Assembly (NCBI GenBank): GCA_963575655.1
Contig: CAUYTY010000228.1
Coordinates: forward strand, 1 to 64,000
Direction: 5' to 3'
Length of the DNA stretch: 64,000 nucleotides
DNA from: Gammaproteobacteria bacterium
GTDB taxonomy: Bacteria; Pseudomonadota; Gammaproteobacteria; CAIRSR01
The notes under the pieces: model-generated
What the model was told of the DNA's origin: nothing
What the model saw: the letters and a program-made list of their open reading frames with translations, nothing else
Database searches by the model: none
Position numbers and translations under genes: made by a program
Part shown: positions 1-8,903 of the stretch, one piece after another
Numbering within the stretch: the first letter of the stretch is position 1
Layout of the letters: each line of letters begins with the position of its first letter

Positions 1-36
1 GTGAAGGATAATGGATACAGACACTTATCTTGTATC

Positions 37-2019
37 TTACGTCGAACTCAGGTTAATATAGTCATTACCCGTTCCCGCGCTGATAATATTATTACCGTTT
101 CCTGCGGTGATGCTGTCATTACCGTCGTTACCGTTGACAGTGTTGTTGCCGTCATCGGCGTTAATTTGATCGGCTTTCGTACTCCCCTGGATTACGTCAT
201 TACCATAGTTGCTGTCGATAATGAGTCCTTGTGATTGATTGGAGCCATCGATGGTATCGTCGCCAGCCCCGGTATAGATAATCTCGATACTGGTAGTGGT
301 TAAGTTAATGGAGATCCCGGTATCTGATTCGGCATAGGTGGTACCGATACTCAGGGTATCTATGCCCAAGCCACCGTCGATGGAGGTAACCAAACCGCTG
401 ACGTTTATGTTGTCGTCACCGGCCCCACCGATAACTGATCCGCCGCCAAACCCTGCATCGATGGAGTCGTTGCCGTCACCACCATCGATAATATCGTCAC
501 CAGTTCCTCCGGACATGTTGTCGTTTCCGTTTCCGCCATAGATGAGATCCGCACCGGCATTTCCATATATGGTATCGTTTCCGTCATCTCCATACAGGGT
601 GTCTTTACCCTGGCCACCGCTGATATTATCGTTCCCGCTATCACCATGAACAGTGTTTACCCCGTTCCCCGCGTTAATGTAATCATCACCATTTCCTCCT
701 CTGATGATGTCATGGCCGTTTCCGGTGGTGATGCTGTCGTTACCGTCGTTGCCACTGACCGTATTGTTATCTTCGCCGGCGTTGATTTGGTCGGCTCTCG
801 CGCCGCCCTGGATCACATCATCGCCGAAGCTGCTATCGATGGTGAGTGCTTGTTGTTGAGCGGATCCGTTGATGTTATCGTCACCAACTCCGCTATAGAT
901 ATTTTCGACACTTGCGGTAGCCAGGTTAATGGAGATGCCGGTATCTGATTCGGCATAGGTGGTGCCGATACTCAGGGTGTCTGTGCCCAAGCCACCATCG
1001 ATGGAGGTAACCAAATCGCTGACGTTTATGTTGTCGTCACCGGCCCCACCTACAACCGATCCGCCGCCAAAACCCGCATCGATGGAGTCGTTGCCGTCAC
1101 CACCATCGATAATATCGTCACCAGTCCCCCCGGATAGGTTGTCGTTTCCGTTTCCGCCATAAATGAGATCCGCACCGGCATTCCCATATATGGTATCGTT
1201 TCCGTCATCCCCATATAGGGTGTCTTTGCCCTGGTCACTGCTAATGTTATCGTTTCCGCTATCACCATGAACAGTGTTTATCCCGTTTCCCGCGTTAATG
1301 TAATCATCACCGTTTCCGCCACTGATGATGTCATTGCCATTTCCGGTGGTAATATTGTCGTTATCGCCGTTGCCGCTGACCGTATTGTTACCTTCGCCGG
1401 CGTTGATTTGGTCGGCTCTCGCGCTGCCCTGGATCACATCATCGCCGAAGCTGCTGTCGATGGTGAGTGCTTGTTGTTGAGTGGATCCGTTGATGTTGTC
1501 GTCACCAACTCCGCTATAGATGTTTTCGATACTTGTGGTGGCCAGGTTAATAGATATACCGATATCGGACTCGGCGTAATAGGTACCGATATACAGAGTA
1601 TCTATACCCAGACCACCATTAATTGAGCCAATTAAATCGCTGGCGTAGATGACATCGTCACCGATCCCGCCCTTAACCGAACCACCACCGAACCCTGTAT
1701 CAAGGTGATCGTTGCCATCTCCACCGTCGAGAATGTCGTCACCGTCGCCGCCATATAAGGTATCATCGCCAATACCGCCGAATAGGGTGTCGGCGTCGGC
1801 CTCACCGTATATCGTATCGTTGTCTGCTCCGCCGGTTAATTTGTCTGCTCCGTCACCGCCGTAGATAGTATCGTTACCGTTTCCTGCATCGACTGTGTCA
1901 TTCCCACCCAGGCTGGTGATGTAATCGTCTCCCGCAGTTGCGGGACCTCCTGTAACATTGATGGATACGGTAAGTGTGGTAATGGTGTCTTTATTATTGG
2001 TACCAGTGATTGTTGCCAT
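37..2019 (-). CDS. RTX (hemolysin-type) calcium-binding repeat protein
   Basis: A 660-residue protein made almost wholly of glycine- and aspartate-rich nonapeptides of the GGxGxDxxx type (for example GGDGDDILD and GGNGNDNLS), the parallel beta-roll fold that binds calcium in secreted RTX proteins. There is no catalytic domain and no N-terminal signal peptide, which fits type I secretion. Above the nonapeptides lies a long unit of about 207 residues (621 bp), present in almost two and a half copies, marked by the recurring phrases GFGGGSV, AESDTGISINL and NINGS.QQQALTIDSS. The C-terminus stops nine residues after the last repeat (NDYINLSST), so a normal extended type I secretion signal is not evident. 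No ABC/MFP secretion genes lie next to it. It is probably a surface or extracellular matrix protein. Family assignment is firm, function unknown. Confidence 0.9.
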   Translation of the reverse strand: MATITGTNNKDTITTLTVSINVTGGPATAGDDYITSLGGNDTVDAGNGNDTIYGGDGADKLTGGADNDTIYGEADADTLFGGIGDDTLYGGDGDDILDGGDGNDHLDTGFGGGSVKGGIGDDVIYASDLIGSINGGLGIDTLYIGTYYAESDIGISINLATTSIENIYSGVGDDNINGSTQQQALTIDSSFGDDVIQGSARADQINAGEGNNTVSGNGDNDNITTGNGNDIISGGNGDDYINAGNGINTVHGDSGNDNISSDQGKDTLYGDDGNDTIYGNAGADLIYGGNGNDNLSGGTGDDIIDGGDGNDSIDAGFGGGSVVGGAGDDNINVSDLVTSIDGGLGTDTLSIGTTYAESDTGISINLATASVENIYSGVGDDNINGSAQQQALTIDSSFGDDVIQGGARADQINAGEDNNTVSGNDGNDSITTGNGHDIIRGGNGDDYINAGNGVNTVHGDSGNDNISGGQGKDTLYGDDGNDTIYGNAGADLIYGGNGNDNMSGGTGDDIIDGGDGNDSIDAGFGGGSVIGGAGDDNINVSGLVTSIDGGLGIDTLSIGTTYAESDTGISINLTTTSIEIIYTGAGDDTIDGSNQSQGLIIDSNYGNDVIQGSTKADQINADDGNNTVNGNDGNDSITAGNGNNIISAGTGNDYINLSST

Positions 2020-2662
2020 TGATGGGCCTCGTTTATTTGGTGTTACTGGAAAATATGGATGATTGATCAGAAATTTACGTCAAAGTACTTCTCGAAAAAG
2101 AAAGATAGTATCGGTTGCGTAGTGTCAGAACCATGCTTGGTTACGTTCTGGCGCCACTCGATCGGTAAAATTCTTTCACAAATTACTTGGGATGTATAGA
2201 CCGTATGATTTTTATGTGCTAGCTAAGTAGCCTAGTAGTAGTGAAGTGTTGACGTCGGTAACGTTGTTTTTGATCTGAATACTGTCCTTGTTTCTACAGT
2301 AGACCTTATCGGAAACCTCCTCATCACCCACCACAGTCAATATAAATCATGAGGTTGCGTTGTCCGGCAGAGCTAGGTAGGGGGTTTCCGATAAGGTCTA
2401 GTGTTTTGCGTTGATACGCATTATCTTGTTGTGAAAATTTATCAGACCCCACGAGTAAAGATTCAGAGAGCGCAATACTCTGTTCTAGTCCAGAGTCTTG
2501 AATGAACAGAAAGTTAAATAAGAACAAAGGGTAAGATGACTTCGATGATGGTTGGAGGGTTGCACTTAACCAGGTGTTTTGTATGACCATAAAAAAATTT
2601 TATGTCAGGATTGTTTTGTGTTATCGTTGCTATTCCAGATTCCACTGAGGAGATTATCAGCG
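2020..2662. other. Intergenic region between RTX gene and methyltransferase
   Basis: About 640 bases without a convincing gene. It is AT-rich, holds one family A inverted-repeat element (2300-2400), and must carry the divergent promoters of the RTX gene (minus) and the methyltransferase gene (plus). Short ORFs here lack ribosome sites and recognisable sequence. No clear sigma-70 box could be fixed by eye. Confidence 0.6.
2300..2400. repeat. Family A TA-bounded inverted-repeat element (MITE-like)
   Basis: An 18-bp perfect terminal inverted repeat, TAGACCTTATCGGAAACC on the left and its complement at 2383-2400, bounds 101 bp with no coding capacity. The ends begin and finish with TA, as expected of elements moved by IS630/Tc1-mariner transposases. 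Related copies lie at 34861-35029, 42067-42148 and 51565-51639. Confidence 0.8.
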
Positions 2663-3439
2663 GTGAGCCAGTTACCCATCGATGCGCGTGAGACGGCGCG
2701 CGAAGAGTTGTTTGGTGTTGTTTGGACGCGTGATCTGAATACAGTATTCAACAATATTGCGCCGTATTATGATGTGGCGAACTATGTGGCAAGCTTGGGA
2801 TTATGGGGATGGTTTGGACGTAGTTTTATGAAAACAATCGAACTGCATCCGCATGAGCGAGTATTAGATGTATGTGCGGGTACTAATGCAATGGGCATTG
2901 CACTTCTAGAACGTGAACCTACGCTTGAAATGCACGCCATGGATCGCAGCGCAGAAATGCAGAAGGTTGGCGAACGTAATGCGCTGGCGCGTGGTTTCCA
3001 CATCCAAAGTACTATCGGTGATGTACATACTTTGCCATTCCCAGACAATCACTTCGATGTAGTTACCCTCCAATTTGCCTCGCGGCATCTACGGATACGT
3101 CAAGTCTTTGCTGAGATTCACCGGGTGCTTAAACCGGGTGGACGTTTCTATCATTGCGATATGCTGCGCCCCACTAATCGCATTATCGAAGTTGCCTACT
3201 ACAGTTACCTGCGTTTTGTTTTATGGTTCACCGCCTTTGTCTTCCGTAGCGGAGAGACCGCGCTCAACTGTAAGAAATACTTTGTCAATGCGTTGCGGAC
3301 ATTCTACACCGTGCGGGAATTGTTCGACGTGTTGACAGATCTAAACTATGTCAATGTTACGGAAAGGACCATCTTTTCGGGTATGCTTGGGTTTCATCGT
3401 GCGGTTAAGCCGTTACCGAGCAACGATACGGCTGCCTAG
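2663..3439 (+). CDS. UbiE/COQ5-type SAM-dependent methyltransferase
   Basis: Class I SAM-dependent methyltransferase of the UbiE/MenG/COQ5 type, 258 residues from the chosen GTG at 2663, which has GAGGAG (2647-2652) ten bases upstream; an in-frame TTG at 2579 would add 28 residues without a ribosome site. The N-terminal IAPYYDVAN resembles the family's F..IA..YD..N start. Motif I is LDVCAGTNAMG, with D and G residues that bind SAM; GDVHTLPFPDNHFDVV is the post-II region, and EIHRVLKPGGRF is motif III. The CAGTN in place of the usual GCGTGD is a departure, so the substrate may differ from ubiquinol or menaquinol precursors. It stands alone, so context gives no pathway. Methyltransferase assignment is firm; quinone role is a guess. 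Confidence 0.8.
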   Translation: MSQLPIDARETAREELFGVVWTRDLNTVFNNIAPYYDVANYVASLGLWGWFGRSFMKTIELHPHERVLDVCAGTNAMGIALLEREPTLEMHAMDRSAEMQKVGERNALARGFHIQSTIGDVHTLPFPDNHFDVVTLQFASRHLRIRQVFAEIHRVLKPGGRFYHCDMLRPTNRIIEVAYYSYLRFVLWFTAFVFRSGETALNCKKYFVNALRTFYTVRELFDVLTDLNYVNVTERTIFSGMLGFHRAVKPLPSNDTAA

Positions 3440-3504
3440 CCAGCAACGTAAGATTGCGTAGAAGCGATATTCGAAGGGGCTTAATCGGCATTTCGGCAAG
3501 TTGG

Positions 3505-3566
3505 TGACTCAAGTTGCTACCTTTGGTCCAATTCAACCGTCATTCCGGTAAAGATTATCGGAATGA
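3505..3566. repeat. Degenerate family B repeat end with hairpin
   Basis: TGACTCAAGTTGCTACCT (3505-3522) is close to the family B end TAACCCAAGTTGCTACCT, and is followed by an 8-bp stem (TCATTCCG 3540-3547 with CGGAATGA 3559-3566). It lies between the converging methyltransferase and priA genes, where the hairpin could end transcription, though no T-run follows on either strand. The second terminal repeat is not recognisable, so this is a remnant. Confidence 0.5.
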
Positions 3567-3583
3567 TGGCCCGACGGATGAAT

Positions 3584-5881
3584 TTAAAACATATCGACGG
3601 GGTCCACATCTAGCGACCAACGTACCCGTCGATTCGTAGGGAGAGTTTCCAGGGTGGGTGCCCAGCTATTTAATAATCTCTGTAGATCGATACGGCGCGT
3701 TGCTTGGAGTAGGAGTTGGGCGCGGTAGCGGCCTTCCCGACGTTCCATGGGGGCCGCTAGCGGTCCGTAGACTTGGACGGTCCCGTTGGCGATTAGTGAT
3801 ATGGCGTGATCCTTTGCCTCCTGTAAAAAGGCCATGGGAACGTGCTGTTTCGTTGCCTCGGCCCGCAATAGGGCGAGTGCGCTATAAGGGGGCCACTCCG
3901 CTTGGGCACGTTCCGCCAGGGCGGTTCTAGCAAAGGCTGGATAACCCCCGGTAATCAGGATATGTAGTAGCGGATGATCGGGGTTATGGGTCTGGAGCAA
4001 AACAAGGCCGGGTTTATCAGCCCGACCGGCTCGTCCAGACACCTGGACCAGAAGCTGGGCCAATCGTTCGGAATCGCGAAAATCCGCACCGTAGAGACCT
4101 TGATCGACGTTTACTACCGCCACCAGGGTGACCTCGGGAAAGTCGTGGCCTTTGGCGAGCATTTGGGTACCGATCAGGATCTGTGCTTGTCCAGTTCGAA
4201 TCTCGTTGAGCAGTGCGTCAAGGGTGCCACGTCGGCGGGTGCTGTCGCTGTCAATTCGTACCAGCGGGTGGTTGGGAAAGCGTTTAATCAATGCCTGTTC
4301 GAGACGTTCGGTCCCTGCCCCCAGCGGGCGGAGGGCGACCGTGCCGCAACTCGGACAGGTGCGCGGGGCAGGGGTCTCTGCCCCGCAGTGGTGGCAACGC
4401 AGTCGCCACTCCTCACGATAAAAGGTGAGGCGTGCGTCGCATCGCTGACACTCTGCCGTCCAACTGCATTGGTGGCACAGCAGTACTGGTGCGTAACCAC
4501 GACGGTTGAGAAAGACCAGGACCTGCTCCCCTCGTCCCAGATGAGTTTCCATCACCTTTAACAGCGGTTCGGCAAGGCCGTGATAGAGGGTTTTGCAGCG
4601 TAGGTCGATGAGCCGAATTGTGGGAGGGACCGCAGAGCCCGCCCGTTGGGAGAGGGTAAGGAGGCGATAACGGCCCGACTGGGCGTTGTACAAGCTCTCC
4701 AGCGCGGGCGTGGCAGAGCCCAGTAGCACCGGTATCTGGGCGCGTTGGGCGCGTACTATCGCGAGATCGCGGGCATGGTAGCGGAAACCTTCCCACTGTT
4801 TGAATGACAGGTCATGTTCTTCATCGACCACGATCAACCCTAAGCGCGGTAGAGGCGTAAAGATGGCGGAACGGGTACCGATGACCACGTTTGCCTCTCC
4901 ACTGGCGGCAGCGCGCCATGCAGCGCATCGAGCAGAGTCGGGGAAGCGCGAGTGGATCACCGCCAGAGAAGTGGCAAGGCGTCGATGGAAGCGGTCCACG
5001 AGTTGCGGGGTGAGTCCGATCTCAGGGACCAGTATCAGGGCTTGGCGTCCCCTCATCACTACTTGGCGTACGATCTCCATGTAGACCTCGGTCTTTCCGC
5101 TACCGGTCACCCCCTCCAAGAGTAATCCCTGAAAACCTGCCGCTTCAGCGACGGCCGCTACCACTGCCTGCTGGCTCGGGTTCAGGGGAGGACCAGGTTC
5201 AGCGGGGCAAACGGGGAACATTACGGAAGATGCGAGGTCTGTGCAACGTTCGACCAATCCTCGTTTATGCAGGGCGTACAAGGCCCGCAGGACCGCGTCA
5301 CCAAGTTTTTTGGGCGAAGACTGCTGGGCAGCAGGGGAGGGGGTTGGATCCTCGGCGGAGGTTATCAAGCCCTCGGGTAGAGGATTGGGGAGACCTTTGA
5401 GGAATACCTCTGGGTGCTGATGTAGGTAGGAGAGCACCTCTGCTTGGCGTGGGGTGCGGGCGAGTTGAATTGTTGGGTCGGTGGTGCGGCCATCGGTGGT
5501 GAGGCGCCAACCGCTGGCGGGGCGTGGTGTTGTGGTGGGTTGATCGACGCGCAAGCAAGCGGGGAGGGCGCTCCACAATACTTCGCCGATGGGGTAATGG
5601 TAGTAGTCGGCCGCCCACCGCAGTAGACCCAGGACCTCGGCAGGTAGTACCGGTAAGGAGTCCAAGAGCGCAAGGGCGTGGAGCAGCGGTCGCTCGATCC
5701 GTGAACTGGTAGCGACTGCAAGCAGTACCCCTACGTGAGTAGTACGTCCAAAGGGTACGAATAACCGCACACCTGGTACGAGTAGTGCCTCGTCGGTGTC
5801 GGGCGGTGGCAGGTAGTCGAAATCGCGTAGCAGCGGGCAAGGGACCGCGATACGTAGAACAATAGAGGTTTGAGGTTGCAC
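3584..5881 (-). CDS. priA: Primosomal replication-restart helicase PriA
   Basis: PriA, the 3'-5' superfamily 2 helicase that recognises stalled or repaired forks and starts loading of DnaB. At 765 residues (GTG start at 5881) it has the usual length. The N-terminal DNA-binding region is followed by Walker A GVTGSGKTEVY near residue 257, the DEEH box (VDEEHD), the GSATPALE motif, and a cysteine-rich zinc insertion (CHQCSWTAECQRCD, then CHHCG and CPSCG), which binds two zinc ions in the family. The C-terminal helicase motifs include GTQMLAKGHDFP and VSGRAGRADKPG. The gene stands alone on the minus strand, with family B repeat remnants on both sides (3505-3566 and 5945-6000). No defect is visible. 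Confidence 0.96.
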   Translation of the reverse strand: MQPQTSIVLRIAVPCPLLRDFDYLPPPDTDEALLVPGVRLFVPFGRTTHVGVLLAVATSSRIERPLLHALALLDSLPVLPAEVLGLLRWAADYYHYPIGEVLWSALPACLRVDQPTTTPRPASGWRLTTDGRTTDPTIQLARTPRQAEVLSYLHQHPEVFLKGLPNPLPEGLITSAEDPTPSPAAQQSSPKKLGDAVLRALYALHKRGLVERCTDLASSVMFPVCPAEPGPPLNPSQQAVVAAVAEAAGFQGLLLEGVTGSGKTEVYMEIVRQVVMRGRQALILVPEIGLTPQLVDRFHRRLATSLAVIHSRFPDSARCAAWRAAASGEANVVIGTRSAIFTPLPRLGLIVVDEEHDLSFKQWEGFRYHARDLAIVRAQRAQIPVLLGSATPALESLYNAQSGRYRLLTLSQRAGSAVPPTIRLIDLRCKTLYHGLAEPLLKVMETHLGRGEQVLVFLNRRGYAPVLLCHQCSWTAECQRCDARLTFYREEWRLRCHHCGAETPAPRTCPSCGTVALRPLGAGTERLEQALIKRFPNHPLVRIDSDSTRRRGTLDALLNEIRTGQAQILIGTQMLAKGHDFPEVTLVAVVNVDQGLYGADFRDSERLAQLLVQVSGRAGRADKPGLVLLQTHNPDHPLLHILITGGYPAFARTALAERAQAEWPPYSALALLRAEATKQHVPMAFLQEAKDHAISLIANGTVQVYGPLAAPMERREGRYRAQLLLQATRRIDLQRLLNSWAPTLETLPTNRRVRWSLDVDPVDMF

Positions 5882-5944
5882 TACTTTTCTGGTTGTTCTG
5901 GAGGTTTGAGGAGAGAACTATTTCCTACCATCCATGGCGCTTGG

Positions 5945-6000
5945 ATTCCGGCAATTCCTGCCGGAATGGCGACCTGACGAGTTATGGGTAGCAACTCTGG
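5945..6000. repeat. Degenerate family B repeat end with perfect hairpin
   Basis: ATTCCGGCA (5945-5953) and TGCCGGAAT (5959-5967) form a perfect 9-bp stem with a 5-base loop, followed by GACGAGTTATGGGTAGCAACTCTGG. This matches, with substitutions, the right end of the family B copy ending at 51809 (GACGGGTTATAGGCAGCAGC then TTGGG). It lies just upstream of priA and downstream of the FGE-like gene, whose transcript it may help to end. Confidence 0.45.
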
Positions 6001-6048
6001 CAATCTTTCGAGTTGCAGAATACAAAACCGAGGGTTTCCGATTAGGCG

Positions 6049-8541
6049 TTATTTATCAGACGTTCCAATCAAGCGGAAACCAGTGTAGCTGTTTCGATTA
6101 TCCGGTGCCTCACGATAGCGAGCGGCTGAGCGCATCCAATGTTGGAGATTGTACCAAGAACCGCCACGCAGGCTGCGAAGATTTCTATTATCCTTCCCTA
6201 CGCAGCGGTTTTCAGTGCCGTCATAGCTATTAGCGTATATTGAACACATCCATTTCCACACATTCCCCGTCATATCGAATAGGCCCCATGGGTTGGATGA
6301 GAAGGAACCCGCTGGTGCTGTTTGGGTATTGTCCCATTGACTACCGCAACCATCACAGTTGGCCCGAATACGCTCTAGCCCATTTCCCCACCAGTAGGTG
6401 GTCATGGTCCCGGCACGCATGGTGTATTCCCACTCTGATTCGGTTGGTAGGCGATATTTGCGACCGCTTTTATAACTTAACCAGGCTGCAAATTCCTCGG
6501 CATCAAACCATGATACATTGATTACTGGACGATTACCCCGACCCCAACTTTGATCGAATGGCCGGTAGCTACAACCACGGGCTGCCACACAGGCGTCCCA
6601 TTGATCGAAGGTTACGTCATATTTTCCGATGAGGAAAGAGGTGATATTGACAGTATGGACCGGGCCTTCGGCGGCATTACGATTCGATTCATTGGCAGGG
6701 GAACCCATTTGGAAACTCCCCGCAGGTACCCGAATAAAAACCATATTGGTCACTGGTTCGATCCAAGGCAGGGATATTGCCAGTGTTGTACCCGTTTGAC
6801 CAAGCTCGACGGTTTGTTCAACGGATTCGTGGCTGGGTGCCTGTGCCAGAATGCGATAACGGCCACGAGGTAGTTCCATGGTAGGCGTATATGGCCGTTC
6901 TGGATCCAATAGAGTTACTTTAGCATCGGCAGGGTCAGTTTGTACGGTTAGGCGCGACTTTGGCAATTCTGCTCCGCGCTCGAGGGTGGAGATTGGGTGT
7001 TCCGGTTCACGGGAATCGGGGAGCTGTGTTGTTAGTCGGGTGAGGGATTTTAGATCGATGCGTAATTCTTGTTCCAGTTGTGTCAATTCTGTCCAATTAT
7101 CGAATGAGATAAAGCCTGGTTTCTCTACGCGTAAGTGATAACGACCTGACGGTAATTCCATATTAGCAGTACCGAGTCGCTCTGGATTGAGTAGTCGTAT
7201 TTGCGCATCAGGAGGTGTTACTTTCAGCGTGAGGTGGGTGATGGGGGATTTTGTTTCACTCCAGGCGACCCGGAAACCTACGGTTTTGTAGCGATAGTCG
7301 GTGGACTGACCGGTACGATAAGTATTATGCAATTGCTCCGGGAGATTGAACCAGGAACCGCCACGCATTACCCAGGCATTATCTTTCCCAGGTTCTGCAC
7401 ATTTGTTTTCTCCTTCACGAGGAGGTTGAACGGAATAGAATAGTCCGAGGAACAGTGATCGAGCAACGAAGGGGGAACAGGTCCACTCCCATACATTTCC
7501 CCCGAGATCATTGATGCCCCAGGAGTTGGCGGGAAAATTGCCGACTGGTGCGGAGCTACGGAAATCCCAGGGGGTACCGCAGCTACGACACACCGCTTGC
7601 CCCATCCCCAGTTCGTCTCCCCACGGCCAGATGCGGTCGGTGCCGGCCCGTGCGGCGTATTCCCATTCTGTTTCTGTAGGAAGTCGGTAGCTCTCTCCGG
7701 TTCGTTCCGCGAGCCAAGCGGCATAGGCTGTAGCATCTTCCCAAGTGACATCGATCACCGGCTGGCGGCCCCGTCCAAAGCCGGCGTCATTCGGTAAACG
7801 CCGATTGGTGGCTTGGGCGAAGCGGTCGTATTCCTCGAAGGTCACCTCATAGCGGCTCAAGGCGAACTCGCCAAGGCAGGTGAGGACCGTTGGCGATACG
7901 TGCGCCTCCTCATCCTGTTTTTCTTCTTTGGTGGAAGGGGAGGGTGAGGCCGAGGAATCAGCCTCTTTGACCGGGTGGGTGGGTGGGTGAGGGGACTCAG
8001 CACCCACGGCTAGGCACCCAGGCGGGATTAGGATCATCTCCGGTCCCATTGGTCCGTCTTGGATGGGATGGCGAAAGAGCGATTCTGCGCCATAGTTCCG
8101 TATTTTTGGCTTGACGGTGGGGGGTATCGGATGCGGTGGAGTGGGGGGCGGGGGAGAGGTCGCTTCCTGGAGATTGGCATCCTTGAACGAATCTGAGGGG
8201 CCGGGTGCGGACGGGGAAGCAGATTCGTTGGGCGCACCTTTTGTCCCCCCTCCCGCAGGGGGTGATGCCTCGGCGGCAGTCGTACGCAGACGTTCGCATG
8301 TGGTTGGGTCGAGGACGCCGGTCTCCGTCAGCCCTTGCGTTCGTTGATACTGCTTTAGTGCCGCACGGGTTTTTTGTCCGGTCAACGAGCCATTGAGCAC
8401 TCCAGGGTCGTATCCCTCATGTGCCAGCAAGCCTTGTACTTGGCGACTATTTAGAGGGCAATTCGCCGCAAGAGCGAGGGGCATAGCAGATATCACCAGG
8501 GGCATCGCAATGGCGATCAAGAGAAAACGTAGGATCAACAT
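6049..8541 (-). CDS. Exported protein with PG-binding, two FGE-sulfatase-like and two PEGA domains
   Basis: An 830-residue exported protein. The start is set at the ATG at 8541, which gives a clean signal peptide (LLIAIAMPLVISAMPLALA); the longer reading from 8601 adds 20 non-signal residues. Order: peptidoglycan-binding-1-like domain (about 28-85, ending in the G..D..T pattern), a proline/serine-rich linker, a first formylglycine-generating-enzyme (FGE/SUMF1) fold with LPTETEWEYAARAG and GGNVWEW, two PEGA repeats (MELPSGRYHLRVEKPGF and MELPRGRYRILAQAPSH), and a second FGE fold with LPTESEWEY and TGNVWKW. The C-terminal Cys pair that catalyses Cys-to-formylglycine conversion is missing from both (RGGSWFNLP, RGGSWYNLQ), so both are probably binding or scaffold domains of the C-type-lectin-like class. 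A role in envelope architecture is inferred. Confidence 0.85.
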   Translation of the reverse strand: MLILRFLLIAIAMPLVISAMPLALAANCPLNSRQVQGLLAHEGYDPGVLNGSLTGQKTRAALKQYQRTQGLTETGVLDPTTCERLRTTAAEASPPAGGGTKGAPNESASPSAPGPSDSFKDANLQEATSPPPPTPPHPIPPTVKPKIRNYGAESLFRHPIQDGPMGPEMILIPPGCLAVGAESPHPPTHPVKEADSSASPSPSTKEEKQDEEAHVSPTVLTCLGEFALSRYEVTFEEYDRFAQATNRRLPNDAGFGRGRQPVIDVTWEDATAYAAWLAERTGESYRLPTETEWEYAARAGTDRIWPWGDELGMGQAVCRSCGTPWDFRSSAPVGNFPANSWGINDLGGNVWEWTCSPFVARSLFLGLFYSVQPPREGENKCAEPGKDNAWVMRGGSWFNLPEQLHNTYRTGQSTDYRYKTVGFRVAWSETKSPITHLTLKVTPPDAQIRLLNPERLGTANMELPSGRYHLRVEKPGFISFDNWTELTQLEQELRIDLKSLTRLTTQLPDSREPEHPISTLERGAELPKSRLTVQTDPADAKVTLLDPERPYTPTMELPRGRYRILAQAPSHESVEQTVELGQTGTTLAISLPWIEPVTNMVFIRVPAGSFQMGSPANESNRNAAEGPVHTVNITSFLIGKYDVTFDQWDACVAARGCSYRPFDQSWGRGNRPVINVSWFDAEEFAAWLSYKSGRKYRLPTESEWEYTMRAGTMTTYWWGNGLERIRANCDGCGSQWDNTQTAPAGSFSSNPWGLFDMTGNVWKWMCSIYANSYDGTENRCVGKDNRNLRSLRGGSWYNLQHWMRSAARYREAPDNRNSYTGFRLIGTSDK

Positions 8542-8576
8542 GGTGCTAGGTCGTTTTTCCCGGCCAGAACAATCTG

Positions 8577-8900
8577 ACGAAACGATGATTAATGTTGTCA
8601 TCGGTGCCGGTCATCAAGGTGCATTACTGACCGTCAACGAGCGCCGTTCACGTCTCACGCTCATCGTCCATGCGGTTAGCAAGGAGGCCTCCGTCGTGGT
8701 GGACGCGATGATTTCCCTGCTCAGACCCCGCGCCGCTCGCGCTCATACTATCACGACCGACAACGACAAGGAGTTTTCCCAACATCAACGGATCGCCAAG
8801 GAGTTGAATGAGGAGTTCTACTTTGTGTCCTAATATTTTTCCTGGGGATGTGGCTCCAGCGAAAATATGAATAGACTGATCCAACGGATCTTTTCAGAGA
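8577..8900 (+). pseudogene. IS30-family transposase fragment
   Basis: Translation gives VIGAGHQGALLTVNERRSRL, then HTITTDNDKEF and, after an in-frame TAA at 8831-8833, a continuing FSWGCGSSENMNRLIQRIF. These match the catalytic core of IS30 transposases (VIGKGHQGALVT.. , T.DNGKEF, and HSWERG.NEN.N). The first catalytic Asp position is no longer D and the WERG motif reads WGCG. The left part overlaps the start of the FGE-like gene and the helix-turn-helix half is absent. It is a dead remnant whose right edge abuts a truncated iscB. Confidence 0.85.
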
Positions 8901-8903
8901 ATA

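Noticed and set aside
338-1626. Plus-strand ORFs opposite the RTX gene
   Set aside because: They repeat at the 621-bp period of the RTX repeats and have no ribosome sites; they are shadows of the repetitive minus-strand gene.
37-2019. Repeats in the RTX gene as a CRISPR array
   Set aside because: The repeats are coding, vary in sequence, have no regular spacers and no cas genes are near.
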